Part shown: positions 9,871 through 19,890 of the stretch, in pieces
How positions within the stretch are numbered: position 1 is the stretch's first letter
How the letters are laid out: each line of letters begins with the position of its first letter
Assembly (NCBI RefSeq): GCF_041379945.2
Contig: NZ_JBFTXJ020000002.1
Coordinates: 496,001-560,000, forward strand
Origin: Aneurinibacillus sp. REN35
Lineage (GTDB): Bacteria; Bacillota; Bacilli; Aneurinibacillales; Aneurinibacillaceae
Length of the DNA stretch: 64,000 nt
Direction: 5' to 3'
The notes under the pieces: model-generated
What the model was told of the DNA's origin: nothing
The model's database searches: none
Seen by the model: only the letters and a program-made list of their open reading frames with translations
Translations under genes and position numbers: made by a program

Positions 9871-10629
9871 ATGGAATTAGGTTTGCAAAATAAAGTTGTA
9901 CTTATTACCGGTGCCTCTAAAGGGATTGGCCGGGCGATTGCTCAAGCATTCCACAAAGAAGGAGCCAGAGTTGCCATTACGGCAAGAGGAGAGGATGAAC
10001 TTAAGGAAGCGGCACACGAAATGGACGGTATCCTCACCTTCTCTGCTGATATGACCGATCCGTCTTCGCGCGGACATGTGATCAGCCATGTTGTTGATCA
10101 CTTCGGAACCATCGATATTCTGATTAACAATGTAGGCGGAAGTAGCGGAGGAGCCATTCTTGACACAGATACGGCACTGTTTGAAGCGGCAATGGAGCTT
10201 AACTTTTACTCTGCGGTCGACTTGAGTAAACAAGCGGCTGCTATTATGAAGGAAAATGGAGCCGGGAGCATTATAAATATCAGCTCCATTTACGGACGTG
10301 AAGCGGGCGGAAAACCAACCTATAATGCGGCCAAAGCAGCACTCATTAGCTTTACGAAGGCATTGGCAGATGAGGTGATTCCTTATGGTATTCGTGTCAA
10401 TGGCGTTGCCCCCGGTGCGATCCTTCATCCAACAGGCAATTGGATAAAACGGCTTGAAGAAAACCCAGAGAAAATCAAACAATTTGTTCAAGCTGAAATT
10501 CCGGCCGGACGCTTCGGCACGGTAGAGGAAGTGGCGAACGTTGTGCTCTTCCTTGCATCAGAGAAAGCATCCTGGGTCGTCGGCGCAACATTGAATGTGG
10601 ACGGTGGACAATCGAGGAGCAACTTTTAG
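9871..10629 (+). CDS. SDR-family NAD(P)-dependent oxidoreductase
   Basis: A 252-aa classical short-chain dehydrogenase. It has the nucleotide-binding TGASKGIG near residues 12-19, NNVGGSSGG, the catalytic serine in IINISSIYG, and YNAAK with the catalytic Tyr and Lys. The C-terminus ends with the typical NVDGGQSRSNF. Substrate cannot be told from sequence; the layout is that of FabG/glucose-1-dehydrogenase relatives. It starts after AAGGGG and is a single-gene unit closed by a strong terminator. Confidence 0.9.
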   Translation: MELGLQNKVVLITGASKGIGRAIAQAFHKEGARVAITARGEDELKEAAHEMDGILTFSADMTDPSSRGHVISHVVDHFGTIDILINNVGGSSGGAILDTDTALFEAAMELNFYSAVDLSKQAAAIMKENGAGSIINISSIYGREAGGKPTYNAAKAALISFTKALADEVIPYGIRVNGVAPGAILHPTGNWIKRLEENPEKIKQFVQAEIPAGRFGTVEEVANVVLFLASEKASWVVGATLNVDGGQSRSNF

Positions 10630-10643
10630 TCCCGCTTCATTAA

Positions 10644-10677
10644 AAATTTCCCTATCCATTATCGGATAGGGAAATTT
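10644..10677. terminator. Bidirectional intrinsic terminator between convergent genes
   Basis: A perfect 14-bp inverted repeat with arms AAATTTCCCTATCC and GGATAGGGAAATTT and a 6-nt loop. It serves the SDR gene on the plus strand and the small gene on the minus strand. Confidence 0.85.
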
Positions 10678-10698
10678 CACTACATGACACGATATATG

Positions 10699-10917
10699 TC
10701 ACTTTAAAATGCGAATAACATCGCCTTCTTGTAATTGATACGTTCCTTTTGGATGCACTACTTCTCCGCTTCCCTGGTAGATGCCCTGTAACCATCCTTC
10801 TTCCGGATGCATAATCTTCAAAGCCTTACCTACGATAAGCGAGATGCTTTCGTTGTTTTCAAGCAATAATTTTCCACTGCCATCCGTAATTCGATATTTG
10901 CCTTGAATGCTATCCAT
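10699..10917 (-). CDS. Small conserved protein, 72 aa, DUF5348-like
   Basis: A small soluble, beta-rich protein. The pattern of a GW-containing central turn (EEGWLQGIYQGSG) and a C-terminal LQEGDVIRIL resembles the short DUF5348-type proteins of Bacillales; this is a weak recollection, not a match I can prove. I start at the second ATG (MDSIQGKYR) because AGGGG lies 7 nt upstream. No function can be given. Confidence 0.5.
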   Translation of the reverse strand: MDSIQGKYRITDGSGKLLLENNESISLIVGKALKIMHPEEGWLQGIYQGSGEVVHPKGTYQLQEGDVIRILK

Positions 10918-11105
10918 GCACATACCCCTCTCTGCGAATAAAATTCTTTATTTATGAAGTATGGAAAGAAAACTGTTACCAGGATTTATCGCGACAGGTG
11001 CCGCACCTGCTTATGCAAGCAAGATAGTTGGAAAATTATGTCCATAATAGATAAATTATATCGCATCCTCTTTTAAAAAACAAATGTCTATTCGTCTACC
11101 CGCTG

Positions 11106-12473
11106 CTATGCACAGTGTTGTTCTAGTCTCTTCTGAAAGCGGCGCTGTGTGTTGAAGAGCCGCAGACTAAGACCGATTGCACCAAATAGAAGGCCGACAA
11201 TCAGGCCAACCCAATAACCAAACGCAGCAAGTGCTGTGTAATTAGCCATCACATAGCCTACCGGCAATCCGATGATCCAATACGAAGCAAATGCGATAAC
11301 AAAGACGACATTCACATCTTTATAGCCGCGCAGTACTCCCTGAATGGGTGCCGCGATCGCATCGGATAGCTGAAAGAAAATCGCATAGACTAAAAATTGC
11401 TTTGTTAATGCAAGCACGCTTGGATCTGTCGTATACAGCTTCGCCACCTGTCCGGTAAACAAAAACAGGAATACCGCACATACAAGCGACATACATACCG
11501 CCATGCTGATGCCGACATAACTATATTGCACTGCGTCCTTATACCGCTGCGCCCCCACTTCGAATCCGACAGTAATCGTAAGCGCCATCGCAATGCTCAT
11601 AGGGATCATATATAATAAGGAAGCAAAATTGAGCGCCGACTGATGTGCTGCGATCGTAATGGTATTAAATTCACTCATTAGAAGCGTTACCGCTGCAAAA
11701 ATACTCGTCTCAAAAAAAATAGAAAATCCGATAGGAACCCCGATCTTCAACTGCTCTTTCCATGCGAGCAAGGAGACACGGGGCAGGCGATGAAATACTT
11801 TATACCCCGCAAATGGTTCAAAACGATGAATAACATACACGCTGAACAGCGCAATGCACCAATACGTCACCGCTGTCGCGTATCCGGCCCCGACTCCGCC
11901 CAACTGCGGAAATCCGAACTTCCCGTAAATTAATACGTAATTCAATACAACGTTAATCGGAAGTGCCATCAATGTAATCAACATCGTAATGCGCGTGTAT
12001 CCGAGCGCATCAATAAAACAGCGCAGCACCATCGAAACAAATAAAGGCGCGATGCCAAATGCGATCGCGAACAAATAATCATGCGCGATGACACGTACCG
12101 TTGTCGCAAGCTCCATCTGTGACAGCATCGGCGATAAAGCAGCGGAACCGCCTGCGATAACAAGGACAGTCAGCAGAAACGCCAAATAGACACCCTGCAT
12201 AACAGTTGCCGGCATATGTTCCGTATTCCTCGCCCCAAGAAACTGCGCAATAATCGGTGTAATAGCTAACATGACTCCGGATAAGCCGGTAAATACAGGC
12301 ATCCATAGGCTTGATCCAATCGCCACACCAGCCAGATCATCCGGGCTCGCATGGCCAGACATGACCGTATCAAAAAAATTCATCGCATACAATGTTAGCT
12401 GCGTGACGAGCACAGGCAGCAGAATCACCAAGAGCTGGCGAATTTTCTCCTGCAATGAATATGTTTGCTTCAT
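11106..12473 (-). CDS. MATE-family multidrug/metabolite exporter
   Basis: A 455-aa integral membrane protein with twelve predicted helices in two repeats, typical of NorM-like MATE antiporters that expel cationic compounds using Na+ or H+ gradients. Signature stretches include LLPVLVTQLTLYAMNFFDTVMSG at the N-terminus (conserved Asn-Phe-Asp-Thr) and PIIAQFLGARN after the second helix. The start MKQTYSLQEK is preceded by GAGG 9 nt away; a GTG five codons earlier lacks a ribosome site. Specific substrate unknown. Confidence 0.92.
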   Translation of the reverse strand: MKQTYSLQEKIRQLLVILLPVLVTQLTLYAMNFFDTVMSGHASPDDLAGVAIGSSLWMPVFTGLSGVMLAITPIIAQFLGARNTEHMPATVMQGVYLAFLLTVLVIAGGSAALSPMLSQMELATTVRVIAHDYLFAIAFGIAPLFVSMVLRCFIDALGYTRITMLITLMALPINVVLNYVLIYGKFGFPQLGGVGAGYATAVTYWCIALFSVYVIHRFEPFAGYKVFHRLPRVSLLAWKEQLKIGVPIGFSIFFETSIFAAVTLLMSEFNTITIAAHQSALNFASLLYMIPMSIAMALTITVGFEVGAQRYKDAVQYSYVGISMAVCMSLVCAVFLFLFTGQVAKLYTTDPSVLALTKQFLVYAIFFQLSDAIAAPIQGVLRGYKDVNVVFVIAFASYWIIGLPVGYVMANYTALAAFGYWVGLIVGLLFGAIGLSLRLFNTQRRFQKRLEQHCA

Positions 12474-12590
12474 AAACCTCTTCCTCACTCTCTCTATCTC
12501 TTATCATCCCTCATACGACCCATACACGCATCCTTCATTATATCATGTCTACTATCACAATCATGTTAATTTGTATGTAAGCCCCATAAG

Positions 12591-12621
12591 AAAAAGAGCA
12601 CGCGATTTCCATGCTCTTTTT
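12591..12621 (-). terminator. Intrinsic terminator after the coiled-coil gene
   Basis: Arms AAAAAGAGCA and TGCTCTTTTT around an 11-nt loop, with T-rich flanks, just downstream of the 80-aa gene. Confidence 0.75.
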
Positions 12622-12629
12622 TGTTTTTT

Positions 12630-12872
12630 TTACTTCTCATTATTTTGTTGTTGTACTGATATATTCCGCCTTACGTCAGCCATTCGCTTCTCGATGTTCG
12701 ATATGCTTTCATTTAGGGATTCGATGAATTTCAAATCCTCCGCATCCGGCTGAATGTGCAGCTCCCGGCGTAATTGAAGCAATTCAAAACGCTGCTCTTT
12801 TAATCGTTGGTATTTTTTGATCTCCTGCTCGATTGTTTTCTGTCTTCGAAGTATATCTGTGAGGTTTACCAT
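12630..12872 (-). CDS. Small coiled-coil protein, 80 aa, unknown function
   Basis: The product is almost entirely charged helix (KTIEQEIKKYQRLKEQRFEL, then SLNESISNIEKRMADVRR) and should form a coiled coil. It begins MVNLTDILRR after AAGGAAG with 8-nt spacing. A longer in-frame reading upstream would run through the terminator of the neighbouring chemoreceptor gene and is not real. No family recognised. Confidence 0.6.
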   Translation of the reverse strand: MVNLTDILRRQKTIEQEIKKYQRLKEQRFELLQLRRELHIQPDAEDLKFIESLNESISNIEKRMADVRRNISVQQQNNEK

Positions 12873-12975
12873 ATGTTCAACTTCCTTTGTTTGCTCTAGT
12901 CTCTTCGTGTTTCCACCCAAGAAACATAGTACCCCGATTACGAGCAGACGAATCGTTGCTATACGACAGGCTCTA

Positions 12976-13013
12976 TAAAAAAGATGCGGAGAATAATATA
13001 ATTCCCGCATCTT
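12976..13013 (-). terminator. Intrinsic terminator after the chemoreceptor gene
   Basis: Arms AAGATGCGG and CCGCATCTT are followed by six T residues on the minus strand, 11 bp past the chemoreceptor stop. Confidence 0.85.
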
Positions 13014-13023
13014 ACTTCTTTCA

Positions 13024-14709
13024 TTATTCGATTCGAAATGTCCCTACAAGCGAGCGCAGCTCATCCGCCTGCCCATGCAGCGTGGATGCGGTACGCGCAT
13101 TCTCTTCCATTGTAGCTAGCTGTTCTTGGGAAGAGGCTGCCATTTTACGGGTATGCTCCATTGTCTCTCCTGTAATTTGCGCCGTTTCTTCCGCTGAGGC
13201 GGAGATTTCCTGCGCACTCGCAGAAACCTGCTGCGTCACTGCTGATACCGCTTGAATCTTCTGCGCAATATCATCAATCAGATGCAGAATCCGCTCGAAT
13301 GACTGCCCCGCTCCATCTACAATGCTTGACCCTGCTGCTACTTCTTCTGTCATGCGGTTCATCGCTTCCACAGAACGGAAGGAGTCCTCGCGAATAGCCT
13401 GCAGGGAACCGGTGATTTCGCTGGCTGATTTCGCTGACTGCTCAGCAAGCTTGCGTACCTCGTCTGCTACAACTGCGAAGCCGCGTCCGTATTCACCTGC
13501 ACGAGCCGCTTCAATAGCCGCATTCAATGCAAGCAAATTAATCTGACTTGCGATATCGGTGATCAATTCCACGACATGGCCGATTTCACTTGTGCGTTCA
13601 TTCGTTTGTTTAACAAGTTGGGTCGAGTGCTCAAGCGAAGCAGAAATCGAATCCATCTGTGTTACCGCCTTTTGAATCATCTGATTGCCTTCCGCTGCTG
13701 TCCGGGATGCTTCAATTGTTTCTTCAGAGACTACAACCGATGACTCGGTAATATGCTGAACTCCTGTCGCAATTTCTTCCATAGCCTGTGCGTTTTCAAC
13801 AGCTACCTGTGCCAATGCTTCACTTCCTGATGCAATCTCCTGGGCCGCTGATGTACTTTGGTGAATCATCTCTGTTGTTAATTGAGCGCTCTGGGAGAGA
13901 TGATTGGCCGATTGTAATACATGATCGGATGTTCCTGTCACTTGTTTGACCATTTCTTTTAACTGACGAATCATCATGTTAAAGCTTTCAGCCAACCTGC
14001 CGATTTCATCTTTTGCATTCGTATGAACCTCGTCGCGCAGATCACCTTCTGCAACTTTTTGTGTTAAATTTACGAACGCGAGAATCGGCCGTGTAATTCT
14101 TCGTGCAACTACATATCCGGCCGCGCAGCCAAGCACCATCGAGATTAACGTCATAATTACGCTCATAGAAATAATGAAGCTTTTTACTTCTTGTATAAAT
14201 GCAGCATCCATATCAATGCCGAGGATCGTATCCGTGCCTTCGAGGCGTAAAAATGCCGACTTATGAATCCCGTACACGTCTTTGTATATAGAACTGGTCT
14301 GCATCTCTCCAGTAAACGCCGCATTCATCTCAGCGGTAAACGGATAATCAGCATTACGCTGGTCCGGCTCTCCGCTGAGCGCTACAATGTACGTCTTGTC
14401 CTTTTTAGCCAGAACATAGACATTTTCAACGTCCATTCTTTTTTTCTCATCGTCAAGAAACGCCAAAAGCTGCTGATACTCTGCTTCAGAGCCGCTATCC
14501 GATTGATTGACAAGCATCTTGTTTACATTCTTTTTTAAGTCGATGATATTATTTTTTAAGGTGTGCTCAAATTGTGTCAGCACATACTGATCGACAATCC
14601 CCATCGCTACTTTATAAAAGGTCACGCTAAACAGCAGGGAGAGGACTAGAATGCACAGCGCGAAGGAAGCGGTAATCTTTCTGCTAAGTGAATGTTTCAT
14701 CTTAAACAT
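13024..14709 (-). CDS. Methyl-accepting chemotaxis protein
   Basis: A 561-aa membrane receptor. One N-terminal helix (about 11-33) is followed by an extracellular sensing region of roughly 150 residues (Cache-like by layout), a second membrane helix near residues 185-208, a HAMP domain ([21 protein letters not shown]) and a long cytoplasmic signalling rod. The rod tip reads [32 protein letters not shown] in pieces, the classic MCP hairpin that contacts CheA/CheW. The start MFKMKHSL overlaps the decarboxylase stop by 8 bp with GGAG 10 nt upstream. The two genes form an operon under a cyclic-di-GMP riboswitch. Ligand unknown. Confidence 0.93.
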   Translation of the reverse strand: MFKMKHSLSRKITASFALCILVLSLLFSVTFYKVAMGIVDQYVLTQFEHTLKNNIIDLKKNVNKMLVNQSDSGSEAEYQQLLAFLDDEKKRMDVENVYVLAKKDKTYIVALSGEPDQRNADYPFTAEMNAAFTGEMQTSSIYKDVYGIHKSAFLRLEGTDTILGIDMDAAFIQEVKSFIISMSVIMTLISMVLGCAAGYVVARRITRPILAFVNLTQKVAEGDLRDEVHTNAKDEIGRLAESFNMMIRQLKEMVKQVTGTSDHVLQSANHLSQSAQLTTEMIHQSTSAAQEIASGSEALAQVAVENAQAMEEIATGVQHITESSVVVSEETIEASRTAAEGNQMIQKAVTQMDSISASLEHSTQLVKQTNERTSEIGHVVELITDIASQINLLALNAAIEAARAGEYGRGFAVVADEVRKLAEQSAKSASEITGSLQAIREDSFRSVEAMNRMTEEVAAGSSIVDGAGQSFERILHLIDDIAQKIQAVSAVTQQVSASAQEISASAEETAQITGETMEHTRKMAASSQEQLATMEENARTASTLHGQADELRSLVGTFRIE

Positions 14710-16363
14710 ACATAAGCTGCTCCTCCCGTGCTGCATCCGTCAGTTCTACTTGCTCTGCCAAAAATGCAACAATCTCATCAAGTGTCTCGATTGTAGTATA
14801 TGGTGAGATGGAGAAGAACTTCGCCACATACAACGGCACACGATCGGTCGAATCTATGGCGTCAATGACGCACTGACGTGTCGTATCCCCGAAAAATACC
14901 CGGTCGCGCTGCTTGCCCAACTGCTCAAATAAGGCATAGTTCCATTTGTTATTTCGTTCAATGCGCATCTGTGCCAGCTTTCCAGCCTTCTCCTGCTGCC
15001 ATTCCGGCTGTCCCGGGTAGAAGCGGAACGTCGTAATCGGGCCTGGATTGTCCGCATTTGTAATAGCCATATTCGGGAATTTGGCACTGATTTTTTCACG
15101 GAATGCCATATTCACCCGCACATAATTGGCGAGAATCTGTTGGTAGCCCTCCACGCCAAATGCAAGCAAAGCTGCATAGATGGCAATGGAACTTGCCATA
15201 CGAGAGCATTCCAATGTATAGCTTGTGTGGTAGCTTCCATAGCCACGGTTTCCTACATATGGGGTCTCGAATTCATGCAGATCCAATAGCCCAACATCTT
15301 TTCCATTCTTAACAAGAAAGAGCGAGGTCAAATACGGTGTCTGCCCAAGCTTTTGAAAATCAAAGCAAAGGGTATCTGCAAGATGAAGATGCTGCATTTT
15401 CTCCCGAATTTTCTTTAGGTTTTCGCACAGCGGCGCTTCGAATCCAAGCGGATTGCGGGCAAAATCATAATCATTGAAGAGACAATAGAAACCGCCAAGG
15501 GCTGAGTCGGCATGAATGTGTGCAGGTTTTAACCCGTGCTTTGTCGTAATCGTCTCCGCTTCTGCCTTGATTGCTGCCACATCGTCAATCCCGAATGAAT
15601 CGGTTGCACCTGTCGTGGCGACAATGTAGATAGGAATTCCACCTTTGCGAATTACGTCTTCCATTTTCGTGCGCAGATCACCTACATCCATCGCATGGGT
15701 AGCCGGGTCGGCTTTAACTGTAATGAGGTTGTTGCTGCCAATCCCGGTTGCTTCCATTGATTTTAGCAAGCTGTAATGTGCATTCTCGGAAGCGAAGCAG
15801 TATAGATGATTCGGTACTCCTTCTTCTTTAGCATTCGGAAACTGCTTGGCAATCGCCAGGCGCAAACCCGAGAAAACAGCGCCTTGACCGCCCCATGTCG
15901 TATAGCCCCAGGAAGAGGCTACATCATAGCCAGCAAGACGGGACATCATCGCAATCACATTCACTTCCGCCTCCGCACCGGCAGGACCGTATACATCCCA
16001 TAGGTTATTTCCGTTCAGCAGCGTAGCCAGAAGCGCCCCGATAATACCAGGAATGCTTGCCATTGGCAGGACATTCGTGACAAAGTTTCTCGTATGGTAC
16101 GGATGGCCCTGTGCCAGCTCTAGCAGCTTGTTTACGACCTCTTCCATTTTTGCCCCATGCTGCGGCGCTGTGGCAGATTCCATAATTTCTTTATAGAAAT
16201 CCCCTGTACGCTCCCGCATAGGACCAAGCGTGGAACGATGCGGATCTTTTAGCTCATCTAGTTCTTCGATCAGTGTGTGAATGAAACCAAGCAGCGATTG
16301 CTGGCTTTGTTTGTTTCCATCCTCACTTGGAAATAACGCTTGTACTTCTTTCATGTTCATCAT
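14702..16363 (-). CDS. Pyridoxal-phosphate-dependent group II decarboxylase
   Basis: A 553-aa fold-type I PLP decarboxylase of the glutamate/aromatic amino-acid decarboxylase group. PLP contacts are visible: His196 (ENAHYS), Asp286 (HADSALGG) and the Schiff-base Lys338 ([11 protein letters not shown]). The substrate could be glutamate, tyrosine or another amino acid; sequence alone does not decide. The first two codons are Met, and MNMKEV two codons in is an alternative start. Its leader carries a cyclic-di-GMP-I aptamer plus terminator, and its downstream partner is a chemoreceptor, so enzyme and receptor are probably set by the same second messenger. Confidence 0.9.
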   Translation of the reverse strand: MMNMKEVQALFPSEDGNKQSQQSLLGFIHTLIEELDELKDPHRSTLGPMRERTGDFYKEIMESATAPQHGAKMEEVVNKLLELAQGHPYHTRNFVTNVLPMASIPGIIGALLATLLNGNNLWDVYGPAGAEAEVNVIAMMSRLAGYDVASSWGYTTWGGQGAVFSGLRLAIAKQFPNAKEEGVPNHLYCFASENAHYSLLKSMEATGIGSNNLITVKADPATHAMDVGDLRTKMEDVIRKGGIPIYIVATTGATDSFGIDDVAAIKAEAETITTKHGLKPAHIHADSALGGFYCLFNDYDFARNPLGFEAPLCENLKKIREKMQHLHLADTLCFDFQKLGQTPYLTSLFLVKNGKDVGLLDLHEFETPYVGNRGYGSYHTSYTLECSRMASSIAIYAALLAFGVEGYQQILANYVRVNMAFREKISAKFPNMAITNADNPGPITTFRFYPGQPEWQQEKAGKLAQMRIERNNKWNYALFEQLGKQRDRVFFGDTTRQCVIDAIDSTDRVPLYVAKFFSISPYTTIETLDEIVAFLAEQVELTDAAREEQLMYV

Positions 16364-16411
16364 TGCTTACAACTCTCCATTCTCTTTGCTGTACGTATTT
16401 CTTCCGATAAA

Positions 16412-16447
16412 GAAAAAAGACTATTTTCCGTAATGGAATAGCCTTCA
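16412..16447 (-). terminator. Riboswitch expression platform: intrinsic terminator
   Basis: In the minus-strand leader, AAGGCTATTCC and GGAAAATAGTCTT can pair and are followed by TTTTTT. It lies between the cyclic-di-GMP aptamer and the decarboxylase start, the expected place for a regulated terminator. Whether ligand binding turns expression on or off cannot be told by eye. Confidence 0.75.
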
Positions 16448-16534
16448 TCATCAAAGATAGCGCCCGAATCCTGCGATCCGCTGCCATATGAGCAAACGTT
16501 CACAAATAAAAGCACCATGCTATGTAGTATGATT

Positions 16535-16614
16535 TCGGCAACCGGCTATCTTAGTTCTTTCGGAACCTTAGATCCTAGGCTTTGCGTCCCCATCTTTCGG
16601 TGGGTTTGCCATTT
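16535..16614 (-). ncRNA. Cyclic-di-GMP-I riboswitch aptamer (GEMM-I)
   Basis: The minus strand shows the conserved parts in order: GGCAAACC, a GAAA-capped helix (CACCGAAAGATGG), GGGACGCAAAGCC, a GGATCTAAGG segment, a second GAAA-capped helix, and AGCCGGTTGCCG closing the domain. This is the class-I cyclic-di-GMP consensus. It sits about 170 nt before the decarboxylase, followed by a terminator. Cyclic-di-GMP-I riboswitches are known upstream of motility and chemotaxis genes, and the second gene here is a chemoreceptor. Confidence 0.93.
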
Positions 16615-16646
16615 TCGACATATATTGGGTTTTGTTTACTAGTGAT

Positions 16647-16674
16647 ATTTTACCTATCAAAAAAATTTTTTCAA
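16647..16674 (-). promoter_or_regulatory. Promoter of the riboswitch-decarboxylase-MCP operon
   Basis: Minus-strand TTGAAA (16669-16674) and TAAAAT (16647-16652) are 16 bp apart. This puts transcription start near 16640, about 25 nt before the aptamer. Confidence 0.55.
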
Positions 16675-16760
16675 CCCTTTGCACCATTGTTATATTATTA
16701 AAAATTGTCGGCGTATTAAAAACTACCTGCAAAATTAGAAACAACTGCTTTCTGTGTGCT

Positions 16761-16808
16761 AAGTGTTATTGTGTTATACTATATACAGCAAAGTGCCTAT
16801 AACACTTT
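16761..16808. promoter_or_regulatory. MocR/PdxR-type operator and promoter region of the regulator gene
   Basis: AAGTGTTAT (16761-16769) and TGTGTTATA, then the inverse TATAACACTT (16799-16808), frame a TATACT -10. The same words occur upstream of pdxS, pointing to one regulator, most simply the MocR protein encoded here controlling itself and pdxST. Confidence 0.65.
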
Positions 16809-16827
16809 TATATAAGGAGAGTATGCA

Positions 16828-18300
16828 ATGCAAATTAAGGTGAACCGTCAATTACCGGTCTCGCTTGCCCGACAAATTTATCAGGTGATTGTCGATCGGA
16901 TTCAATCCGATCTGCTAGAAGAAGGCTTCCGTCTACCATCTGTTCGTACGCTGGCCAAGCAAAGCGGAGTCAGTCTTATGACGGTTGTCCAGGCATATGA
17001 TCAGCTCGAAGAAGACGGATTTATTCAGCGCGTACAAGGTCGCGGCACCTTCGTACAAAAGAAGCAAATTGTAGAAAAGAATAAGCACGAGGCGTCATAC
17101 GATTGGCAGCTATCTATTCCTGACTATTTGCCGCGCGCCCAATTCTCACGCTATCATCAAGTCTCGGCACGCTTCGAATTCTTCTCCTCCACCATTGATC
17201 CCGGTCTTCTTCCTAACCGGTATCTAGAAAAAGAGATTCAGCGGATTCTTGCCCAGGAGCCGCGCATTCTCTCTACATACGGTGACATGCAGGGAGATTT
17301 GGCACTTCGTACGGAGCTTGCGCATTATCTGCGTGAAAATAAAATTAAGACCTCTTCTGAAGAGATTCTGGTTACAAACGGTACGCAACAAGGGATCGAT
17401 TTAGTAGCACGGACATTCATCGGTCCCGGAGATATCATATTCACCGAAGCGCCCACATATCCGGCAGCCATTGATGTATTCCGCTGGCAGGGGGCAACCA
17501 TTCTCCCTGTTCCGGTAGATGAACACGGCATGCGGGTGGACATGCTAGCAGCATTATGCGAAAAATATAAGCCAAAGCTGATCTACACCATGCCCACCTT
17601 TCATAACCCGACCGGTACGGTCATGACGATGCAGCGGCGGCGGCAGCTGCTTGACATCGCCGCAGAGACACAGTGCCTTATTCTAGAGGACGATCCATGG
17701 AGCGAGATTTATTTCGAAAAACAGCCGCCTCCCTCGCTTAAGAGCATGGACGAGCACGGACATGTTATCTATCTAAAGGGATTGAGTAAAATCCTTGCGC
17801 CCGGCTGTCGTGTTGGCGTATTAACCGCTTCCGGCACGATACTCAATCGGCTTATCGCCGCAAAAGGCAATATGGATTTAGGCAGTCCGCTCTTAACGCA
17901 AAAAGCAATTCTACCACTCCTTCATTCGGAGAGAATGCGCAACCATATCAAGAAGCTGCGCATCGCTCTACAACTGCGCCGGGATATGATGATTGAGTTG
18001 CTGACAGAGCATATGCCCCCTGGCGTAAGCTGGATTCCCCCACAGGGTGGGGTCAACCTATGGCTCTCACTTCCGCACCAAATTGATACGGAGGATTTTC
18101 TAATTTATGCCCGCAACCATCAGATCACCTTTTTGCCGGGCGCAGCCTGCTATCCCATCGAATCGAAACGCCACTTTCTCAGGCTCAGCTTCTCTTATAT
18201 GAATGAACGGGAGCTTGAAGAAGGCGTGCAGGCGCTATGCAATGCCGTATCTGCCTTTACCCACACATCTTCGGTATACCGCAAGGCACCAATCGTCTAA
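16828..18300 (+). CDS. pdxR: MocR-type GntR regulator with aminotransferase domain, probably PdxR
   Basis: A 490-aa fusion of an N-terminal GntR winged HTH (about residues 10-75, LPSVRTLAKQSGVSLMTVVQAYDQLEEDGF in parts) and a fold-type I aminotransferase-like domain. The PLP lysine lies in GLSKILAPGCRVG. Such proteins sense PLP. It is convergent with pdxST, and its promoter shares TATAACACTT/AAGTGTTAT elements with the pdxS promoter, which is the main reason for calling it PdxR. Starts after AAGGAGAG. Confidence 0.85.
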   Translation: MQIKVNRQLPVSLARQIYQVIVDRIQSDLLEEGFRLPSVRTLAKQSGVSLMTVVQAYDQLEEDGFIQRVQGRGTFVQKKQIVEKNKHEASYDWQLSIPDYLPRAQFSRYHQVSARFEFFSSTIDPGLLPNRYLEKEIQRILAQEPRILSTYGDMQGDLALRTELAHYLRENKIKTSSEEILVTNGTQQGIDLVARTFIGPGDIIFTEAPTYPAAIDVFRWQGATILPVPVDEHGMRVDMLAALCEKYKPKLIYTMPTFHNPTGTVMTMQRRRQLLDIAAETQCLILEDDPWSEIYFEKQPPPSLKSMDEHGHVIYLKGLSKILAPGCRVGVLTASGTILNRLIAAKGNMDLGSPLLTQKAILPLLHSERMRNHIKKLRIALQLRRDMMIELLTEHMPPGVSWIPPQGGVNLWLSLPHQIDTEDFLIYARNHQITFLPGAACYPIESKRHFLRLSFSYMNERELEEGVQALCNAVSAFTHTSSVYRKAPIV

Positions 18301-18303
18301 ATA

Positions 18304-18348
18304 AAAACAGCACGCAAGAAGCTCTTCGCCTCCTGCGTGCTGTTTTTT
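18304..18348. terminator. Terminator between pdxR and pdxT
   Basis: AACAGCACGCA and TGCGTGCTGTT with an inner AGAAG/CTTC pairing, followed by TTTT on the plus strand and A-rich (T on minus) on the other side. It serves both convergent genes. Confidence 0.85.
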
Positions 18349-18354
18349 GATCTA

Positions 18355-18954
18355 TTATTTTGCAATGCCGACCGCTTCTTGTGCGCGGTATTCTTTAACC
18401 ATAGTAAGAAAATACGCATGTAAGCGTGCATCATCTGTCAACTCCGGATGAAACGATGCGCATAACAGATGTCCTTCACGCGCAGCAACGATCTCATCCT
18501 TATAGCGAGCCAGAATCTCTACTTCATCGCCCACCTCGCGAATGAGCGGCGCACGGATGAACACGGCACGAAAATCTTCGGCTACACCTGGAATCGGCAG
18601 ATCAATTTCAAAGCTCTCCCGCTGGCGTCCGAACGCATTGCGCGCTACATTGATGTTCATTAGACCAAGGTGAACCCAATCCTGGCCTTCAATGGCATTA
18701 GCTAAGATGATCAGGCCCGCACACGTGCCGAACAACGGCTTTTTCTGTGCTGCAAATTCGCGCAGAGCTGTATCAAAGCCGTATTTCTTCATCAGCTTGC
18801 CAATCGCGGTACTCTCGCCTCCAGGGATCACCAGACCATCGAGTTCATCCAACTGTTCTACTCGTTTCACTGCGACCGCTTCCGCACCTGCAAGGGTAAG
18901 GAGGCGAAGATGCTCCGCCACCGCACCCTGCAGCGCCAATACGCCTACTTTCAT
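18355..18954 (-). CDS. pdxT: PLP synthase glutaminase subunit PdxT
   Basis: A 199-aa class I glutaminase that feeds ammonia to PdxS for pyridoxal 5'-phosphate synthesis. It starts MKVGVLALQGAVAEH, with the oxyanion GGESTAIGKL, nucleophile Cys in FGTCAGLI, and the His-Glu pair in SFHPELTDD. The start lies 3 nt after the pdxS stop, so the two are co-translated. Confidence 0.97.
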   Translation of the reverse strand: MKVGVLALQGAVAEHLRLLTLAGAEAVAVKRVEQLDELDGLVIPGGESTAIGKLMKKYGFDTALREFAAQKKPLFGTCAGLIILANAIEGQDWVHLGLMNINVARNAFGRQRESFEIDLPIPGVAEDFRAVFIRAPLIREVGDEVEILARYKDEIVAAREGHLLCASFHPELTDDARLHAYFLTMVKEYRAQEAVGIAK

Positions 18955-18957
18955 GGC

Positions 18958-19842
18958 TTACCAGCCCCGTACAGCCATGCGCTCGTTTTCGAGCAGGGAT
19001 GTTACATCAATGCCTTTCATTGCATTACCAAGGTTTTTAGACAACTGTCCGATCAATGCATAGTCTTGATAATGAGTGGTTGCTTCTACAATAGCACGAG
19101 CAAAGCGTTCCGGATTATCTGACTTGAAGATACCTGAACCTACGAATACACCGTCAGAACCAAGCTGCATCATGAGAGCTGCATCCGCAGGAGTGGCTAC
19201 ACCGCCTGCTGCAAAATTTACGACCGGCAGCTTACCAGTGTCACGAACTTGCTTAAGAAGCTCATATGGTGCGCCGATATTTTTTGCTTCTGCCATCAGC
19301 TCATCTTCAGACATGCTGGCGATCTTGCGAATCTGGCTTTGCATCATACGCTGGTGACGAACAGCCTCTACGATGTTACCTGTTCCCGGCTCACCTTTTG
19401 TACGGATCATGGATGCCCCTTCACCGATTCGGCGCAGCGCTTCGCCAAGGTCACGAGCACCGCATACGAACGGAACCGTGAAATCGCGCTTATTAATATG
19501 GAACACTTCATCAGCTGGAGTCAATACTTCTGATTCGTCAATGTAGTCTACGCCTAATGCTTCTAGAACTTTTGCCTCTACGAAATGACCGATACGTGCT
19601 TTGGCCATTACCGGGATTGTTACGGCTGCCATCACATCTTCCACAATCGTTGGATCCGCCATACGTGCTACCCCGCCTGCTGCGCGAATGTCAGCTGGTA
19701 CGCGCTCTAGCGCCATAACAGCTACCGCCCCTGCTGCTTCTGCAATGCGTGCTTGCTCCGCATTCACAACGTCCATGATGACGCCGCCTTTTTGCATTTC
19801 TGCCATTCCGCGTTTTACTCGATCAGTTCCTTGCTGTGTCAT
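18958..19842 (-). CDS. pdxS: PLP synthase lyase subunit PdxS
   Basis: A 294-aa TIM-barrel synthase that builds PLP from ribose 5-phosphate, glyceraldehyde 3-phosphate and PdxT-derived ammonia. Conserved stretches include [48 protein letters not shown] and [21 protein letters not shown] (each seen in part). Full length. First gene of pdxST, with operator words and a promoter upstream. Confidence 0.98.
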   Translation of the reverse strand: MTQQGTDRVKRGMAEMQKGGVIMDVVNAEQARIAEAAGAVAVMALERVPADIRAAGGVARMADPTIVEDVMAAVTIPVMAKARIGHFVEAKVLEALGVDYIDESEVLTPADEVFHINKRDFTVPFVCGARDLGEALRRIGEGASMIRTKGEPGTGNIVEAVRHQRMMQSQIRKIASMSEDELMAEAKNIGAPYELLKQVRDTGKLPVVNFAAGGVATPADAALMMQLGSDGVFVGSGIFKSDNPERFARAIVEATTHYQDYALIGQLSKNLGNAMKGIDVTSLLENERMAVRGW

Positions 19843-19890
19843 AATTATCTTCCTCCTGCTTTTTCTTTCGATTTTGTATAGATGATTATG

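Noticed and set aside
9877-10491. 204-codon frame antisense to the SDR gene
   Set aside because: Shadow of a clear SDR gene; composition is not protein-like.
12873-13010. In-frame N-terminal extension of the 80-aa coiled-coil protein
   Set aside because: It crosses the chemoreceptor's terminator; the ATG at 12872 has a proper ribosome site.
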